Source: Longimicrobiales bacterium
Lineage (GTDB): Bacteria; Gemmatimonadota; Gemmatimonadetes; Longimicrobiales; Gaopeijiaceae
Assembly (NCBI GenBank): GCA_951813395.1
Contig: OX638356.1
Span: 2,113,501 to 2,177,500 of the forward strand
Length of the DNA stretch: 64,000 nucleotides
Reading direction: 5' to 3'
Part shown: piece by piece, positions 16,104-24,700 of the stretch
Numbering within the stretch: position 1 is the stretch's first letter
Layout: each line of letters opens with the position of its first letter
Notes under the pieces: generated by a model
Told to the model about the DNA's origin: nothing
The model's input: the letters and a program-made list of their open reading frames with translations, nothing else
The model's database searches: none
Translations under genes and position numbers: made by a program

Positions 16104-16731
16104 TTCGACGCTGGAGGTAATCCGTCATCCCCTGATCGAACACAAGCTGTCCTTCATGAGAGACAAGCGGACTTCACCCGCGGAGTTCAAGGAGCTCCTG
16201 GATCAGATCACGCTGCTCATGACCTGTCATGTGACCAGGGGACTGGAGGGCGACGAAGTGAGCGTGGAAACCCCGCTCGAGATCACGCGGGCCCGGCGCA
16301 TCCGCGAGGACCGGATCGTGATCGTGCCGGTACTGCGAGCGGGACTGGGAATGGCGGATGCCGTCCGGAAGCTGATCCCCGGTGCGAGGGTCGGACACCT
16401 GGGGTTCTACAGGAACGAAGAGACCCTCGAGCCCGTCAGGTATTACGGGAAGCTCCCTCCCCAAAGCGGGCGCGCGACCTTCCTTGTGGTCGACCCGATG
16501 TTGGGTACCGGCGGGACGGCGGACGCAGCCGTGGCGGAATTGAAGTCGCATGGGGCCACCGACATTCGCATGATGTGTGTGGTCGCGTCTCCCGAGGGAG
16601 CGGCCCACTTGTCCGCTCGGCATCCGGATGTCCCCGTCTACACTGCCGCTCTGGACCGGCAGCTGAATGCGGTGGGGTATATCGTGCCGGGCCTTGGCGA
16701 TGCCGGAGACCGGGTATTCGGGACCTCCTGA
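16096..16731 (+). CDS. upp: Uracil phosphoribosyltransferase
   Basis: 211 aa; converts uracil and PRPP to UMP (salvage). The PRPP loop VVDPMLGTGGTADAA is near residues 131-145, and the uracil-binding C-terminal segment NAVGYIVPGLGDAGDRVFGT ends the protein. The GTG at 16096 is preceded at the right distance by GGAAAGGAG (16081-16089) and lies inside the end of the pseudouridine synthase gene (8-nt overlap), so the genes are coupled. With the pyr operon at 10-12.7 kb the window carries both synthesis and salvage routes to UMP. Confidence 0.96.
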   Translation: MSDSTLEVIRHPLIEHKLSFMRDKRTSPAEFKELLDQITLLMTCHVTRGLEGDEVSVETPLEITRARRIREDRIVIVPVLRAGLGMADAVRKLIPGARVGHLGFYRNEETLEPVRYYGKLPPQSGRATFLVVDPMLGTGGTADAAVAELKSHGATDIRMMCVVASPEGAAHLSARHPDVPVYTAALDRQLNAVGYIVPGLGDAGDRVFGTS

Positions 16732-16772
16732 GGAATGGTGGCCGGTTTTTGGTGGATTCGTTAGCCTTATCC

Positions 16773-16846
16773 GGGCCCATAGCTCAGGCGGTTAGAGCAG
16801 CGGACTCATAATCCGACGGTCGGGGGTTCAAGTCCCTCTGGGCCCA
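16773..16846 (+). tRNA. tRNA with CAT anticodon (probably Ile2, possibly elongator Met)
   Basis: 74 nt cloverleaf. Acceptor GGGCCCA at 16773-16779 pairs with TGGGCCC at 16839-16845, with discriminator A16846. The D-arm AGCTCAG...AGAGC, anticodon loop CTCATAA with CAT at 16807-16809, and T-loop GTTCAAG are all present. CCA is not encoded. The GGGCCC acceptor resembles isoleucine tRNAs, so a lysidine-modified tRNA-Ile2 is more likely than Met. It follows upp by 41 nt. Confidence 0.92.
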
Positions 16847-17362
16847 TGTATGGTGATACCTTGACGATAGGGTACCCGCGGCCGTCCATTGCACACGGCC
16901 AGTGCATCGGGTACCAGCAAGGCGACGACTTTGTTCTCACGGCAATCGAGCAGACGCAGGTGGCGACGGTTCGCCGTTTCGTGTGTCGCCGTGCCCCAGA
17001 TGGCCGTGGCTACGGCGCTGGTTCCGGCGGATGCCATTCTGGACGTCGATCAATTCGGATCGCCGGACCACGTGGAAACACCGGAGACCACCGACTGCCC
17101 GGTTCATCACGGACACCTGTTCTGCCAGGTCGTCCGATCCCTATGGGCGACTGGAGTTGCGCCCGACATCGCAATCGTGGGTGTGCACCTCCCGCCCATT
17201 CGCTTCGAGCATCCGTGCCCGGACGGCTCACTGACGAACAGCGCGTCGATCTGGTCCGCGCCGACAATACCAAGGGCTCCGCCACTCGTCTGAATCTCCC
17301 ACGACCACCCCCACCCGGGTGAACCTCGCGAGGCCGTCCGGATCGTACCGGGTGGTTTCCCA
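16847..17362 (+). other. 516-nt stretch without a supported gene
   Basis: Several overlapping frames are open on both strands (for example 16846-17322 plus and 17107-17433 minus), but none has a recognisable domain, a good ribosome-binding site or a signal peptide. The base composition is a little less GC-rich than the flanks. Fragmentary frames on the minus strand could be a decayed gene; I cannot identify it. Confidence 0.5.
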
Positions 17363-19633
17363 TTGAACGTGGATGCCGAGAACGAGTGCCATCCCTTGAA
17401 ACCGACGCTATTCCAACCGTACTGCATCGTCACAGCTACGCTGCTTTGCGGATTCGCTTTGCCCCGGGCGCCGGCGCATGCGCAGGAGCCGGAGCACGAG
17501 GGCGAGATCGAAGGCGTCGTGCGCGATGCCGAGACGGGTGAACCCCTCGCGGGAGCCTTCGTTTCGGTGGTCGGTACGGGAACGAGCGCGGTGACCCACG
17601 GTGACGGAAGCTTCCACCTGACCGGAATCGCGGCGGGAAGTTACTCGCTGCGGGTCGAACGCCTTGGCTATCGAAGCCACAACGCCGTGGTTGCGGTGGG
17701 CGACGAGTCCGCGGTGGTCACAATCGAACTGGCGACATCTCCGATCGCGCTGCAGGGCATGGTCGTTACCGCCACCCTCAGCGAGCGCGGCGCCGCGGAG
17801 GCCCTGCGGCCCGTGAGCGTCATGGCCGGCGATGAGTTGCAGCGCCGGATGGAAGGAACGGTCGCGGCAACCCTGGCCTCCATGCCGGGGCTGGCCGTCA
17901 CCAGCATGGGGCCGACCGTCTCGCAACCGGTGATCCGGGGGTTGACCGGCGACCGCGTGCTCCTGCTGGAAGACGGTTCACAGGTGGGAGATGCGTCCAA
18001 CTCGGGCTCGGACCACACGACAGGGCTCGACCCGTCGTCTGCACGGCGGATCGAAGTGGTGCGGGGTCCGGGTGCGCTCCTCTACGGGGGCAACGCGCTG
18101 GGTGGCGTCATCAATGTCATCCGCGACGAGATCCCGTCGGCGGTGCCGCACCACATGACGGGATCGGCCATGCTGCAGAGCCAGACGGTGACAGGTTCAG
18201 CGGGCGGCAGTGCGACGACCGTATTCGCGGCATCGGAACGCGTGCCGGTGCGTGTGGAGGTTGCGGCCCGCACGGGGGGAGACCTGAAGACGCCCCTGGG
18301 CACGCTTCTCAACACCGGCGGCGACCTGTGGAGCGGAGGGGCGGGGTCGGCCTATGTGGCGGAATGGGGTCACGCAGGGGCGTCTTTCCGCGGCTACCGC
18401 AACGACTACGGTATCCCCGGCGGCTTCGTCGGAGGGCACGAGGAAGGGGTGCGTATCGAGATGCAGCGCGCCGCTTCGAAACTCCGGGCCGTGGTGGACC
18501 GTCCCACAGGCTTCTTCCAGGACGTCCGTTTCGATGCGACCCACACCTGGTACGAACACCGGGAGATCGAACCGCCGGACATCCTGGGCACCCTCTACAC
18601 GCGCCAGACCGCGAGTGGCGAGGTACTGGGGCGGCATGCCGACTGGGGCCCCTTCTCGGCGGGCGCGGTCGGCGCCCGTGTGTCGTGGGAGGACTTCGGG
18701 TACGGTGGGAGCCTGTACACCCCGGACACGCGCCGCGGCAAGGCGTCGATCTACTTCCTGGAGGAGGTCGCCCTGGGTTCGACCCGGATCGAATGGGGAC
18801 TGCGCTACGACTGGACCGGCACAGACCCGCTGGAAGGAGAACGCAATTCCGATATCGGCGAGATCCGTAACCGCGGCTTCCACGCGATTTCGGGATCGCT
18901 GGGGGTGCTCTACCGGGCAGGTTCCGGGCTCACGCTCGGTGCCAATGCCGTCCGTGCGTCCCGGGCGCCCGACATCAACGAACTCTACTCGGAGGGGCCG
19001 CACCTCGCGGCGTACTCCTTCGAAGTCGGAAACCCGTCGCTGGATGGCGAGATCGGAAGGGGGCTGGATGTGTTCCTCCGCTTCGAGTCCAATCGGTTGC
19101 GGGGCGAGATCACCGGTTTCCATAACGACATCAAGGACTACGTTTACGGGGAGGACACGGGCCGGCTCAGCCGGGTGCTGCTCCCCATATACCAGTTTCG
19201 GGGCAACGACGCCGTGTTCAGCGGTTTCGAGGCGACCCTGGACGTGGACGCGGGGCGCGGTCTGGCCATCGAGGCGGTCGCGTCTTCGGTGAGGGGGCGC
19301 CTCAAGGACGGCGGACAGGCCCTCCCTCTCGTTCCTCCGTTCAAGGGACATTGGGCTCTGAAGTATGAGCGGCCGCTGTGGTTCATTCGCGGAGAGGCCG
19401 AAATGGCTGCGAGGCAGGATCGGATCGGCGAATTCGAAACGCCGACCGACGGGTACGCGGTCCTGAATTTCTCGGCCGGGGCTCGTCTCACCCTGGGTGG
19501 CCGCCTGAACGTCATTACCGTGGGCCTCGACAACGCCACGGACACCGCATACCGCAACCATCTCTCCCGGGTCAAGGAGATCATGCCCGAAGCCGGGAGG
19601 GGTCTGAGTGTGACATATCGGGTCGTGTTCTAG
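17363..19633 (+). CDS. TonB-dependent outer-membrane receptor, ZnuD-like
   Basis: Up to 756 aa. A signal sequence ending PAHAQ is followed by a carboxypeptidase-regulatory-like beta domain (EGVVRDAETGEPLAGAFV, about residues 50-125). A TonB plug (about 140-245) contains IRGLTGDRVLLLEDG and EVVRGPGALLYGGNALGG, and a beta-barrel ends in a terminal Phe (TYRVVF). The plug sequence resembles zinc-receptor ZnuD, suggesting metal or metallophore import energised by TonB; the substrate is inference. The start is uncertain: TTG 17363, GTG 17369 or TTG 17396. The last gives the best signal peptide (Lys then a hydrophobic run). The IS begins 7 nt after its stop and separates it from a His-rich lipoprotein gene that was probably in the same operon. 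Confidence 0.9.
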   Translation: MNVDAENECHPLKPTLFQPYCIVTATLLCGFALPRAPAHAQEPEHEGEIEGVVRDAETGEPLAGAFVSVVGTGTSAVTHGDGSFHLTGIAAGSYSLRVERLGYRSHNAVVAVGDESAVVTIELATSPIALQGMVVTATLSERGAAEALRPVSVMAGDELQRRMEGTVAATLASMPGLAVTSMGPTVSQPVIRGLTGDRVLLLEDGSQVGDASNSGSDHTTGLDPSSARRIEVVRGPGALLYGGNALGGVINVIRDEIPSAVPHHMTGSAMLQSQTVTGSAGGSATTVFAASERVPVRVEVAARTGGDLKTPLGTLLNTGGDLWSGGAGSAYVAEWGHAGASFRGYRNDYGIPGGFVGGHEEGVRIEMQRAASKLRAVVDRPTGFFQDVRFDATHTWYEHREIEPPDILGTLYTRQTASGEVLGRHADWGPFSAGAVGARVSWEDFGYGGSLYTPDTRRGKASIYFLEEVALGSTRIEWGLRYDWTGTDPLEGERNSDIGEIRNRGFHAISGSLGVLYRAGSGLTLGANAVRASRAPDINELYSEGPHLAAYSFEVGNPSLDGEIGRGLDVFLRFESNRLRGEITGFHNDIKDYVYGEDTGRLSRVLLPIYQFRGNDAVFSGFEATLDVDAGRGLAIEAVASSVRGRLKDGGQALPLVPPFKGHWALKYERPLWFIRGEAEMAARQDRIGEFETPTDGYAVLNFSAGARLTLGGRLNVITVGLDNATDTAYRNHLSRVKEIMPEAGRGLSVTYRVVF

Positions 19634-19640
19634 GGATGTT

Positions 19641-19693
19641 TGGGGTGGTCCTACTTCGTTGGACAGTTCGAGGGCAAAGTTAAGGTGGATTCC
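19641..19693 (+). repeat. Left terminal inverted repeat of the IS
   Basis: It begins TGGGGTGGTCC and ends GGTGGATTCC. It matches the right end read inward, with mismatches and an extra 9 nt in the middle. GTT target duplication lies just outside. Confidence 0.85.
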
Positions 19694-19737
19694 GGCTGAG
19701 TTTGAGAGCCCTCGGGAACCTTTGCTTCGTGAATCGT

Positions 19738-19782
19738 AAGCCCCGCTCGCCGGGAGGGGAACCCGACCGGCGAGCGGGGCTT
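19738..19782. terminator. Perfect 16-bp hairpin inside the IS
   Basis: Arms at 19738-19753 and 19767-19782 pair over 16 bp without mismatch around a 13-nt loop. It lies downstream of orfB on the minus strand, so it could stop transposase transcription or shield against read-through from outside, but neither side has a T-run. Confidence 0.5.
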
Positions 19783-19803
19783 GGTAGCGGTCGGGGAGCG
19801 CGC

Positions 19804-19830
19804 GCCCAGCGGGCGGACTGCCCGCTGGGC
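19804..19830. repeat. Second hairpin inside the IS
   Basis: GCCCAGCGGGC (19804-19814) and its complement GCCCGCTGGGC (19820-19830) pair over 11 bp with a 5-nt loop. It lies between orfB and the 16-bp hairpin. Function unknown. Confidence 0.5.
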
Positions 19831-19935
19831 CTCCGGCCCGCGGCCTCATGGGTGTGCGCTCCGGTGCGCGGACACATGGACGGACGGGAGCCTGCGGGCG
19901 CTCGGCACCGGCCGGCTGGACGCGACGCGGCTTGG

Positions 19936-20757
19936 TCATGCCGCCCTCGCGCTGTTGCGGTAGGTCTCGCCCGGCGTCCGCCCGCCCAGCGACGAGTGCG
20001 GGCGCACCTCGTTGTAGAAGTCGATCCACGAGCCGATGATCCGCTCGGCATCCAGCCCGTTGCGGAGTTCATGCAGGTACACCGCCTCGTACTTCAGCGA
20101 CCGCCACAGCCGTTCGATGAAGATGTTGTCGAGGAACCGGCCCCGGCCGTCCATCGAGAACGCCACGCCTGCCTCCAGCACCCGGTCGGCGAAGGCCGCG
20201 CTGGTGAACTGCGCACCCTGGTCGGTATTCAGGATCTCCGGAGTCGCCCGGATGAGCGCGTCGTCCAGGGCCCCGGTGCAGAACGACGCGTCCATTGTGT
20301 TGGACAATCGCCAGGAGAGGACGTGCCGCGTCGCCCAGTCCATCACGGCCACGAGGTAGAAAAACCCTTGGCTGACAGGGATATAGGTGATGTCCGCGCA
20401 CCAGACATGGTCCGACCGGGAGATCTCGAGGTCGCGCAGCAGGTAGGGGAAGATCCGGTGCTCCGAGTTCGCCACGCTCGTGCGCGGCCGCCGGTAGACC
20501 GCCTCCATCCCCATGAGCCGCATGAGCCGCCGGACCCGGTGCCGGCCGGCCGTGACACCCTCGCGGCGGAGATGCCGCATCATCTGCCGGCTCCCGTAGA
20601 ACGGATAGTCCATGTGGAGCTCGTCCATCCGCTGCATCACCGCCAGGTTCTCCGCGCTCTCCCCCTTCGGCCGGTAGTAGAGCGACGATCGGCTCACACC
20701 CAGCAGCACGCTCTGCCTCGACAGGCTCAGCGGTCCGTCCGGCTCGATCATCCCCAT
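19936..20757 (-). CDS. IS3-family transposase OrfB (catalytic part)
   Basis: 273 aa from an internal ATG. The retroviral-integrase-type DDE core is visible: first Asp in WCADITYIP, second Asp in LNTDQGAQFTS and Glu in FIERLWRSLKYE, with the usual C-terminal FYNEVRPHSSLGGRTPGE. The N-terminal part holds the IS3-type HTH_21 region (YGSRQMMRHLRREG). The active form is probably the OrfAB fusion of 374 aa made by -1 frameshifting at 20793-20799; the -1 frame is open from orfA right into this ORF, and the combined length fits a whole number of codons. Confidence 0.95.
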   Translation of the reverse strand: MGMIEPDGPLSLSRQSVLLGVSRSSLYYRPKGESAENLAVMQRMDELHMDYPFYGSRQMMRHLRREGVTAGRHRVRRLMRLMGMEAVYRRPRTSVANSEHRIFPYLLRDLEISRSDHVWCADITYIPVSQGFFYLVAVMDWATRHVLSWRLSNTMDASFCTGALDDALIRATPEILNTDQGAQFTSAAFADRVLEAGVAFSMDGRGRFLDNIFIERLWRSLKYEAVYLHELRNGLDAERIIGSWIDFYNEVRPHSSLGGRTPGETYRNSARAA

Positions 20758-20771
20758 CCGCTCCGTCCGGC

Positions 20772-21059
20772 TCAGCGCTTCAACCCGCGCCGAAAAAAAT
20801 CCCGCTCCACCGTCAACTCTCCGATCTTGGCGTGCAGCTCGTGGATCTTCGCCTCATGCTCCTTGGCGAGCTTCCGACTCCCGCCCTTGGCGAACACCTC
20901 CGGCACGGCATCCAGCAGCTGCCGCTTCCAGGCGCTCACCTGATTCGGATGAAGCTCATGCCGTGCCGCGATCGCCTGTACGCTGTCGCGCTCCTGGAGC
21001 GCCTCCAACGCCACTCGGGCCTTGAACTCCGCCGTGAATCTCCGTCTCTTTCTGGCCAT
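20772..21059 (-). CDS. IS3-family transposase OrfA (DNA-binding part)
   Basis: 95 aa. Helix-turn-helix of the transposase IS3/IS911 type (RRRFTAEFKARVALEAL, then ARHELHPNQVSAWKRQ), followed by a leucine-zipper-like coiled coil (KEHEAKIHELHAKIGELTVE) used for multimerisation. The start ATG has a good AGGAGG upstream. The stop TGA lies 19 nt after the poly-T slippery run, so ribosomes that slip by -1 continue into orfB. Confidence 0.94.
   Translation of the reverse strand: MARKRRRFTAEFKARVALEALQERDSVQAIAARHELHPNQVSAWKRQLLDAVPEVFAKGGSRKLAKEHEAKIHELHAKIGELTVERDFFRRGLKR
20793..20800 (-). other. Programmed -1 frameshift site of the transposase
   Basis: On the minus strand the end of orfA reads GAT TTT TTT CGG, a run of seven T after A (20799-20793). 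A slip of -1 here joins orfA to orfB without a stop. TTTTTTC-type heptamers are known IS3-family frameshift sites. No strong downstream pseudoknot was searched for. Confidence 0.75.
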
Positions 21060-21082
21060 CTCGGTGCCTCCTGTTCCATAAT

Positions 21083-21126
21083 GGAATCCACCTTAACGAC
21101 CTGTCCAAAAAACCGGGACCACCTCA
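21083..21126 (-). repeat. Right terminal inverted repeat of the IS
   Basis: Read inward it begins TGAGGTGGTCC and ends GGTGGATTCC. It probably also contributes a TTGGAC -35-like element to transposase transcription. GTT target duplication follows at 21127-21129. Confidence 0.85.
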
Positions 21127-21172
21127 GTTCTCCCGGCGCGCGACTCTGCTGAACCAACACAGGAGAAAAAAA

Positions 21173-21640
21173 ATGAATAGACGGAGCTACAAGAACTCAC
21201 CGCTTTTCCTTCTCGCCGCTTTCGCACTGCTGCTCGGGGCCTGCAACGAGACCATGACCGAAGTGGAGGACGAACACGCCGAGCCCGAGGGAGTGCACCT
21301 GGTCATGGGTGGCAACGTGTTCGCTACCTATGATGGAGAGACACAGACGTGGACCGGCGAATTGGAGGGCGAAGTCGGAGAGGAGACTCCGCATATCACC
21401 GTCCGGTTCGTCGACCATGAAGGAGACCCGATCCCCATCGACGACGATCTGTACCTGGAGGTCGAGGTGCAGGACGAGTCGATCGCCGAGTTCGAACAGG
21501 ACACGCCGGGCGAGTTCGGCGGGCACCTGCACGGCGAAATGGCGGGGCAGACGGGGGTCACTTTCAGCCTCATGCACGGTGCGGTCGGTGCGGGACACCC
21601 CGACTTCGTCACCCAGCCCGCGCCGGCGCACATTCGTTGA
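21173..21640 (+). CDS. His- and acid-rich lipoprotein, probable metal-handling partner of the TonB receptor
   Basis: 155 aa. A type II signal peptide ends in the lipobox LLGAC with Cys24. The mature part is rich in Glu/Asp and His, especially GGHLHGEMAG and the last 20 residues (several His spaced by 4-10). AGGAG precedes the ATG at good distance. I do not recognise a named family. Before IS insertion the gene would have followed the ZnuD-like receptor by under 50 nt, so a periplasmic zinc or other metal-binding role is a reasonable inference. A perfect hairpin follows at 21667-21704. Confidence 0.8.
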   Translation: MNRRSYKNSPLFLLAAFALLLGACNETMTEVEDEHAEPEGVHLVMGGNVFATYDGETQTWTGELEGEVGEETPHITVRFVDHEGDPIPIDDDLYLEVEVQDESIAEFEQDTPGEFGGHLHGEMAGQTGVTFSLMHGAVGAGHPDFVTQPAPAHIR

Positions 21641-21666
21641 CCCTGCTGGTCGTCGGATAGCCGGGC

Positions 21667-21704
21667 CGCCCGCAGTGACGCCCAGGGGATAGTCACTGCG
21701 GGCG
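21667..21704 (+). terminator. 13-bp perfect hairpin after the lipoprotein gene
   Basis: Arms 21667-21679 and 21692-21704 pair fully around a 12-nt loop. It lies 26 nt after the lipoprotein stop and before the VPS10-like gene. It lacks a T-run, so it is a terminator-like or mRNA-stabilising hairpin rather than a classical intrinsic terminator. Confidence 0.5.
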
Positions 21705-21782
21705 ACCGGTCTTCGCACTATTCTTCCCGTGGCGTGCGGGCTCCCCGCACGCAGTGTGCGTCCCCATAAGGAGAAGTGCGTA

Positions 21783-24700
21783 ATGCGTTCCCCGGTTCTC
21801 TGTTTCGCCTCGGCCGTGTCCCTCGCGGTGTCCGTCGGGATCGTCGCCGCGCATCCGCCGCCCGGCGTCGCCCAACAGATCCCGGCCAGCGCCCTCACCG
21901 CCATGAAATACCGCCACATCGGTCCGCTCGGGAACCGGATCACCTCGGTCGCGGGCGTGCCGGGCGACCGATTCACCTACTACGCGGGCGCGGCCTCCGG
22001 GGGCCTGTGGAAGACCGAGGACGGCGGGGTGAACTGGCGCGCGGTCTTCGATGACCAGCCCGTGCACTCGGTAGGCGAGGTGGAGGTTGCCCCGTCCGAC
22101 CCCAATACCGTGTGGGCGGGGACCGGGGAGCCGTTCATCCGCTCCAACGTGTCGATCGGCAACGGGGTGTGGAAGTCGACCGACGCGGGCGACAGCTGGA
22201 CGCACATGGGGCTGGAGGGCACTGGACGCATAAGCCGCATCATCGTGCACCCCGCCAATCCGGACATCGTCTACGCGGCGGCCATCGGGCACGGCTACGC
22301 GCCCCAGCCTGAACGGGGCATCTACCGCACCATGGACGGCGGTGCGACCTGGGAGCACGTTCTCTTCGTCGACGAGGAGACGGGCGCGAGCGACCTGGTC
22401 ATGGACCCCAACAACCCGCGCATCCTGTTCGCGGGGACCTGGCAGATCGCGATCCGCACCTGGACGCGCACCTCGGGTGGACCCGGAAGCGCCATCCACG
22501 TCTCCCGCGACGGGGGCACCACGTGGACGCGGCTCCGCGGCAGCGGCCTTCCCACCCGCGAAATCGGGAAGATCGCGCTGTGCACGAGCCGCGCCGACTC
22601 GCGCCGCATCTATGCCCTCATCGAGACCGGCGACGGCGTACCGTGGGAGGGGGGCGACACCGACGGCGGTGAGCTCTGGCGCTCCGACGACGGCGGCCAC
22701 AACTGGTCGCTGGTCAGCCATGACCGCGACCTGGCGGGCCGCACCGCCTACTACACCCGCTGCGAGGTCAATCCGGACGATGCGGACGAGGCGTACTTCC
22801 TGGCGGCCGCGTACAGCACCACGCTGGACGGCGGCGTCACCTCTTCGGCGGCCCCGTTCCTGCAGGGACCGGTTTGGGACCATCACGACATGTGGATCGA
22901 CCCGCAGGACGGCGACCGGCAGATCGTGGCCGGCGACGGAGGGCTCGCGATCTCCGGCAACCGCGGCAGGACCTGGTTCCGCGCACAGCTGCCCATCGCG
23001 CAGATGTACCATGTCACCGTCGACAACGCGATCCCCTACAACGTCATGGGCAACCGTCAGGACGGGCCCTCGACGCGCGGCCCCAGCAACAGCCGCATGG
23101 GGGGTGGCATCTTTGGAGTGGGCATACCGCGGGGGCTGTGGCGTTCGGTGGGCGGGGGCGAATCCGGCTTCGCCACCCCGGACCCGACCGATCCCGACAT
23201 CGTGTGGTCGAGCGCGTCCGGTGTCGGGGCCGGAGGCGGCATCGTATCGCGGTGGGACGCCCGCACCGGCCAATACCGCGAGGTAGAGGTCTGGCCCGAG
23301 TCCACAACCGGCCATCCGGCCGACTCGCTGCGCTACCGCTTCCAGTGGACGTTCCCGCTCCTCATCTCGCCGCACGACAACAACACCATCTACGTGACGA
23401 GCCAGCACGTTCACCGCACCACCAACCGCGGGCAGAGCTGGGAGGTGATCAGTCCCGACCTCAGCACGAACAACCGCAGCCGCATGGGGATCAGCGGAGG
23501 CCTGACGCCGGACAACATCGGCGTGGAATACTGCTGCGTGATCTACGCCTTCGACGAGTCGCCGCTGGAGCCGGGGCTGCTCTGGGCCGGAACCAACGAC
23601 GGGCTGATGCACGTCAGCCGCGACGGCGGTGCGAACTGGACGAACGTCACGGACAACATCCCGGACCTGCCTCCCGACGGCGTGGTGCGGGGGATCGACG
23701 CCTCGCGCCACACGCCCGGCAAGGCGTACATGGTGATCGAGCATCATCAGGTGGGCGACTTCGGGGCGCGTGCGTACCGGACCGACGACCATGGCGAGAG
23801 CTGGACGCCCATCTCCGAAGGGATCGACGACGGCGTGCTCAGCTACACCCGCGCGATCCACGAGGACCCGGTGCGTCCCGGGCTCCTGTACCTGGGCACC
23901 GAGGCTTCCGTGTACGTCTCCTTCGACGACGGCGGCTCCTGGCAGAGGTTCCACACCAACCTGCCGCCTGCACCCATGTACGGGCTGGTGGTCCAGGAGC
24001 ACTTCAACGACCTGGTCGTGGGGACCTACGGGCGCGGCTTCTGGGTCCTGGACGACATCACGCCGCTCCAGCAACTCACTCCCGAGGTGGCCGCAAACGC
24101 GGCCCACCTCTTCGCCCCGCGGCCCGCGTATCGCTTCCGGCCCATATCGGCGCCCTTCACGATGTTCGACGACCAGTCCGACGGCGAAAACCCGCCCTAC
24201 GGCGCGTCGCTCAACTACTGGCTTGCCGAGGCGACCGACGACAGCGTGGTCATCGAGATCGCCAACGCGGATGGCGAGGTCGTGCGCACCCTGCAGGGCA
24301 CCACGGACGCGGGTGTTAACCGGGTCTGGTGGGACCTGATGAACGGGCCGATCGAGCAGGTGCGCCTGCGCACGAAGCCGCTCTACGGCGACGACATCTC
24401 GCTGGGCGAAGAACGCTGGCGGCCGCTGCCCGGCGGCCCGTTGGGCGGTCCGGGCGCCGGCACGTTTCTGCAGCCGCCGGGCACCTACACCGTGACGCTC
24501 ACGGTCGGCGGCGAGAGTCACGTGCAGCAGCTGGAGGTCCGCAAGGACCCCCACTCCGAGGGCACGATGGCCGACATCGAGCTGCAGATGGCCGCACTGG
24601 CCGATATCCGGGCCGACCTGGAGGCCACGGGCGAGCTGATCAACCGGGTCGAATGGGTACGCCGGCAGGTGCTGGACGTCCGCGCGGTCCTGGAGGACCA

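Larger units (their letters stand above)
19641..21126 (-). mobile_element. IS3-family insertion sequence, apparently intact
   Basis: 1486 bp bounded by imperfect inverted ends that both begin TGRGGTGGTCC and share a TTGGACAG block and a TTAAGGTGGATTCC block. It is flanked by a 3-bp direct repeat GTT (19638-19640 and 21127-21129), as expected for IS3-type insertion. It encodes orfA and orfB on the minus strand with a -1 frameshift signal between them. About 240 nt between the left end and orfB carry two strong hairpins. No disruption is visible, and the visible target duplication suggests a fairly recent insertion. Confidence 0.93.

Noticed and set aside
16861..16884. TTGACG and a following AT-rich hexamer after the tRNA as a promoter
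   Set aside because: No suitable -10 at 16-18 nt and no supported gene immediately downstream.
16846..17322. Possible 158-aa protein after the tRNA
   Set aside because: Start overlaps the tRNA end, no ribosome-binding site, no recognisable domain, competing frames of similar length.
19702..20943. 413-codon plus-strand frame across the IS
   Set aside because: Antisense to the DDE transposase, which is the clear gene.
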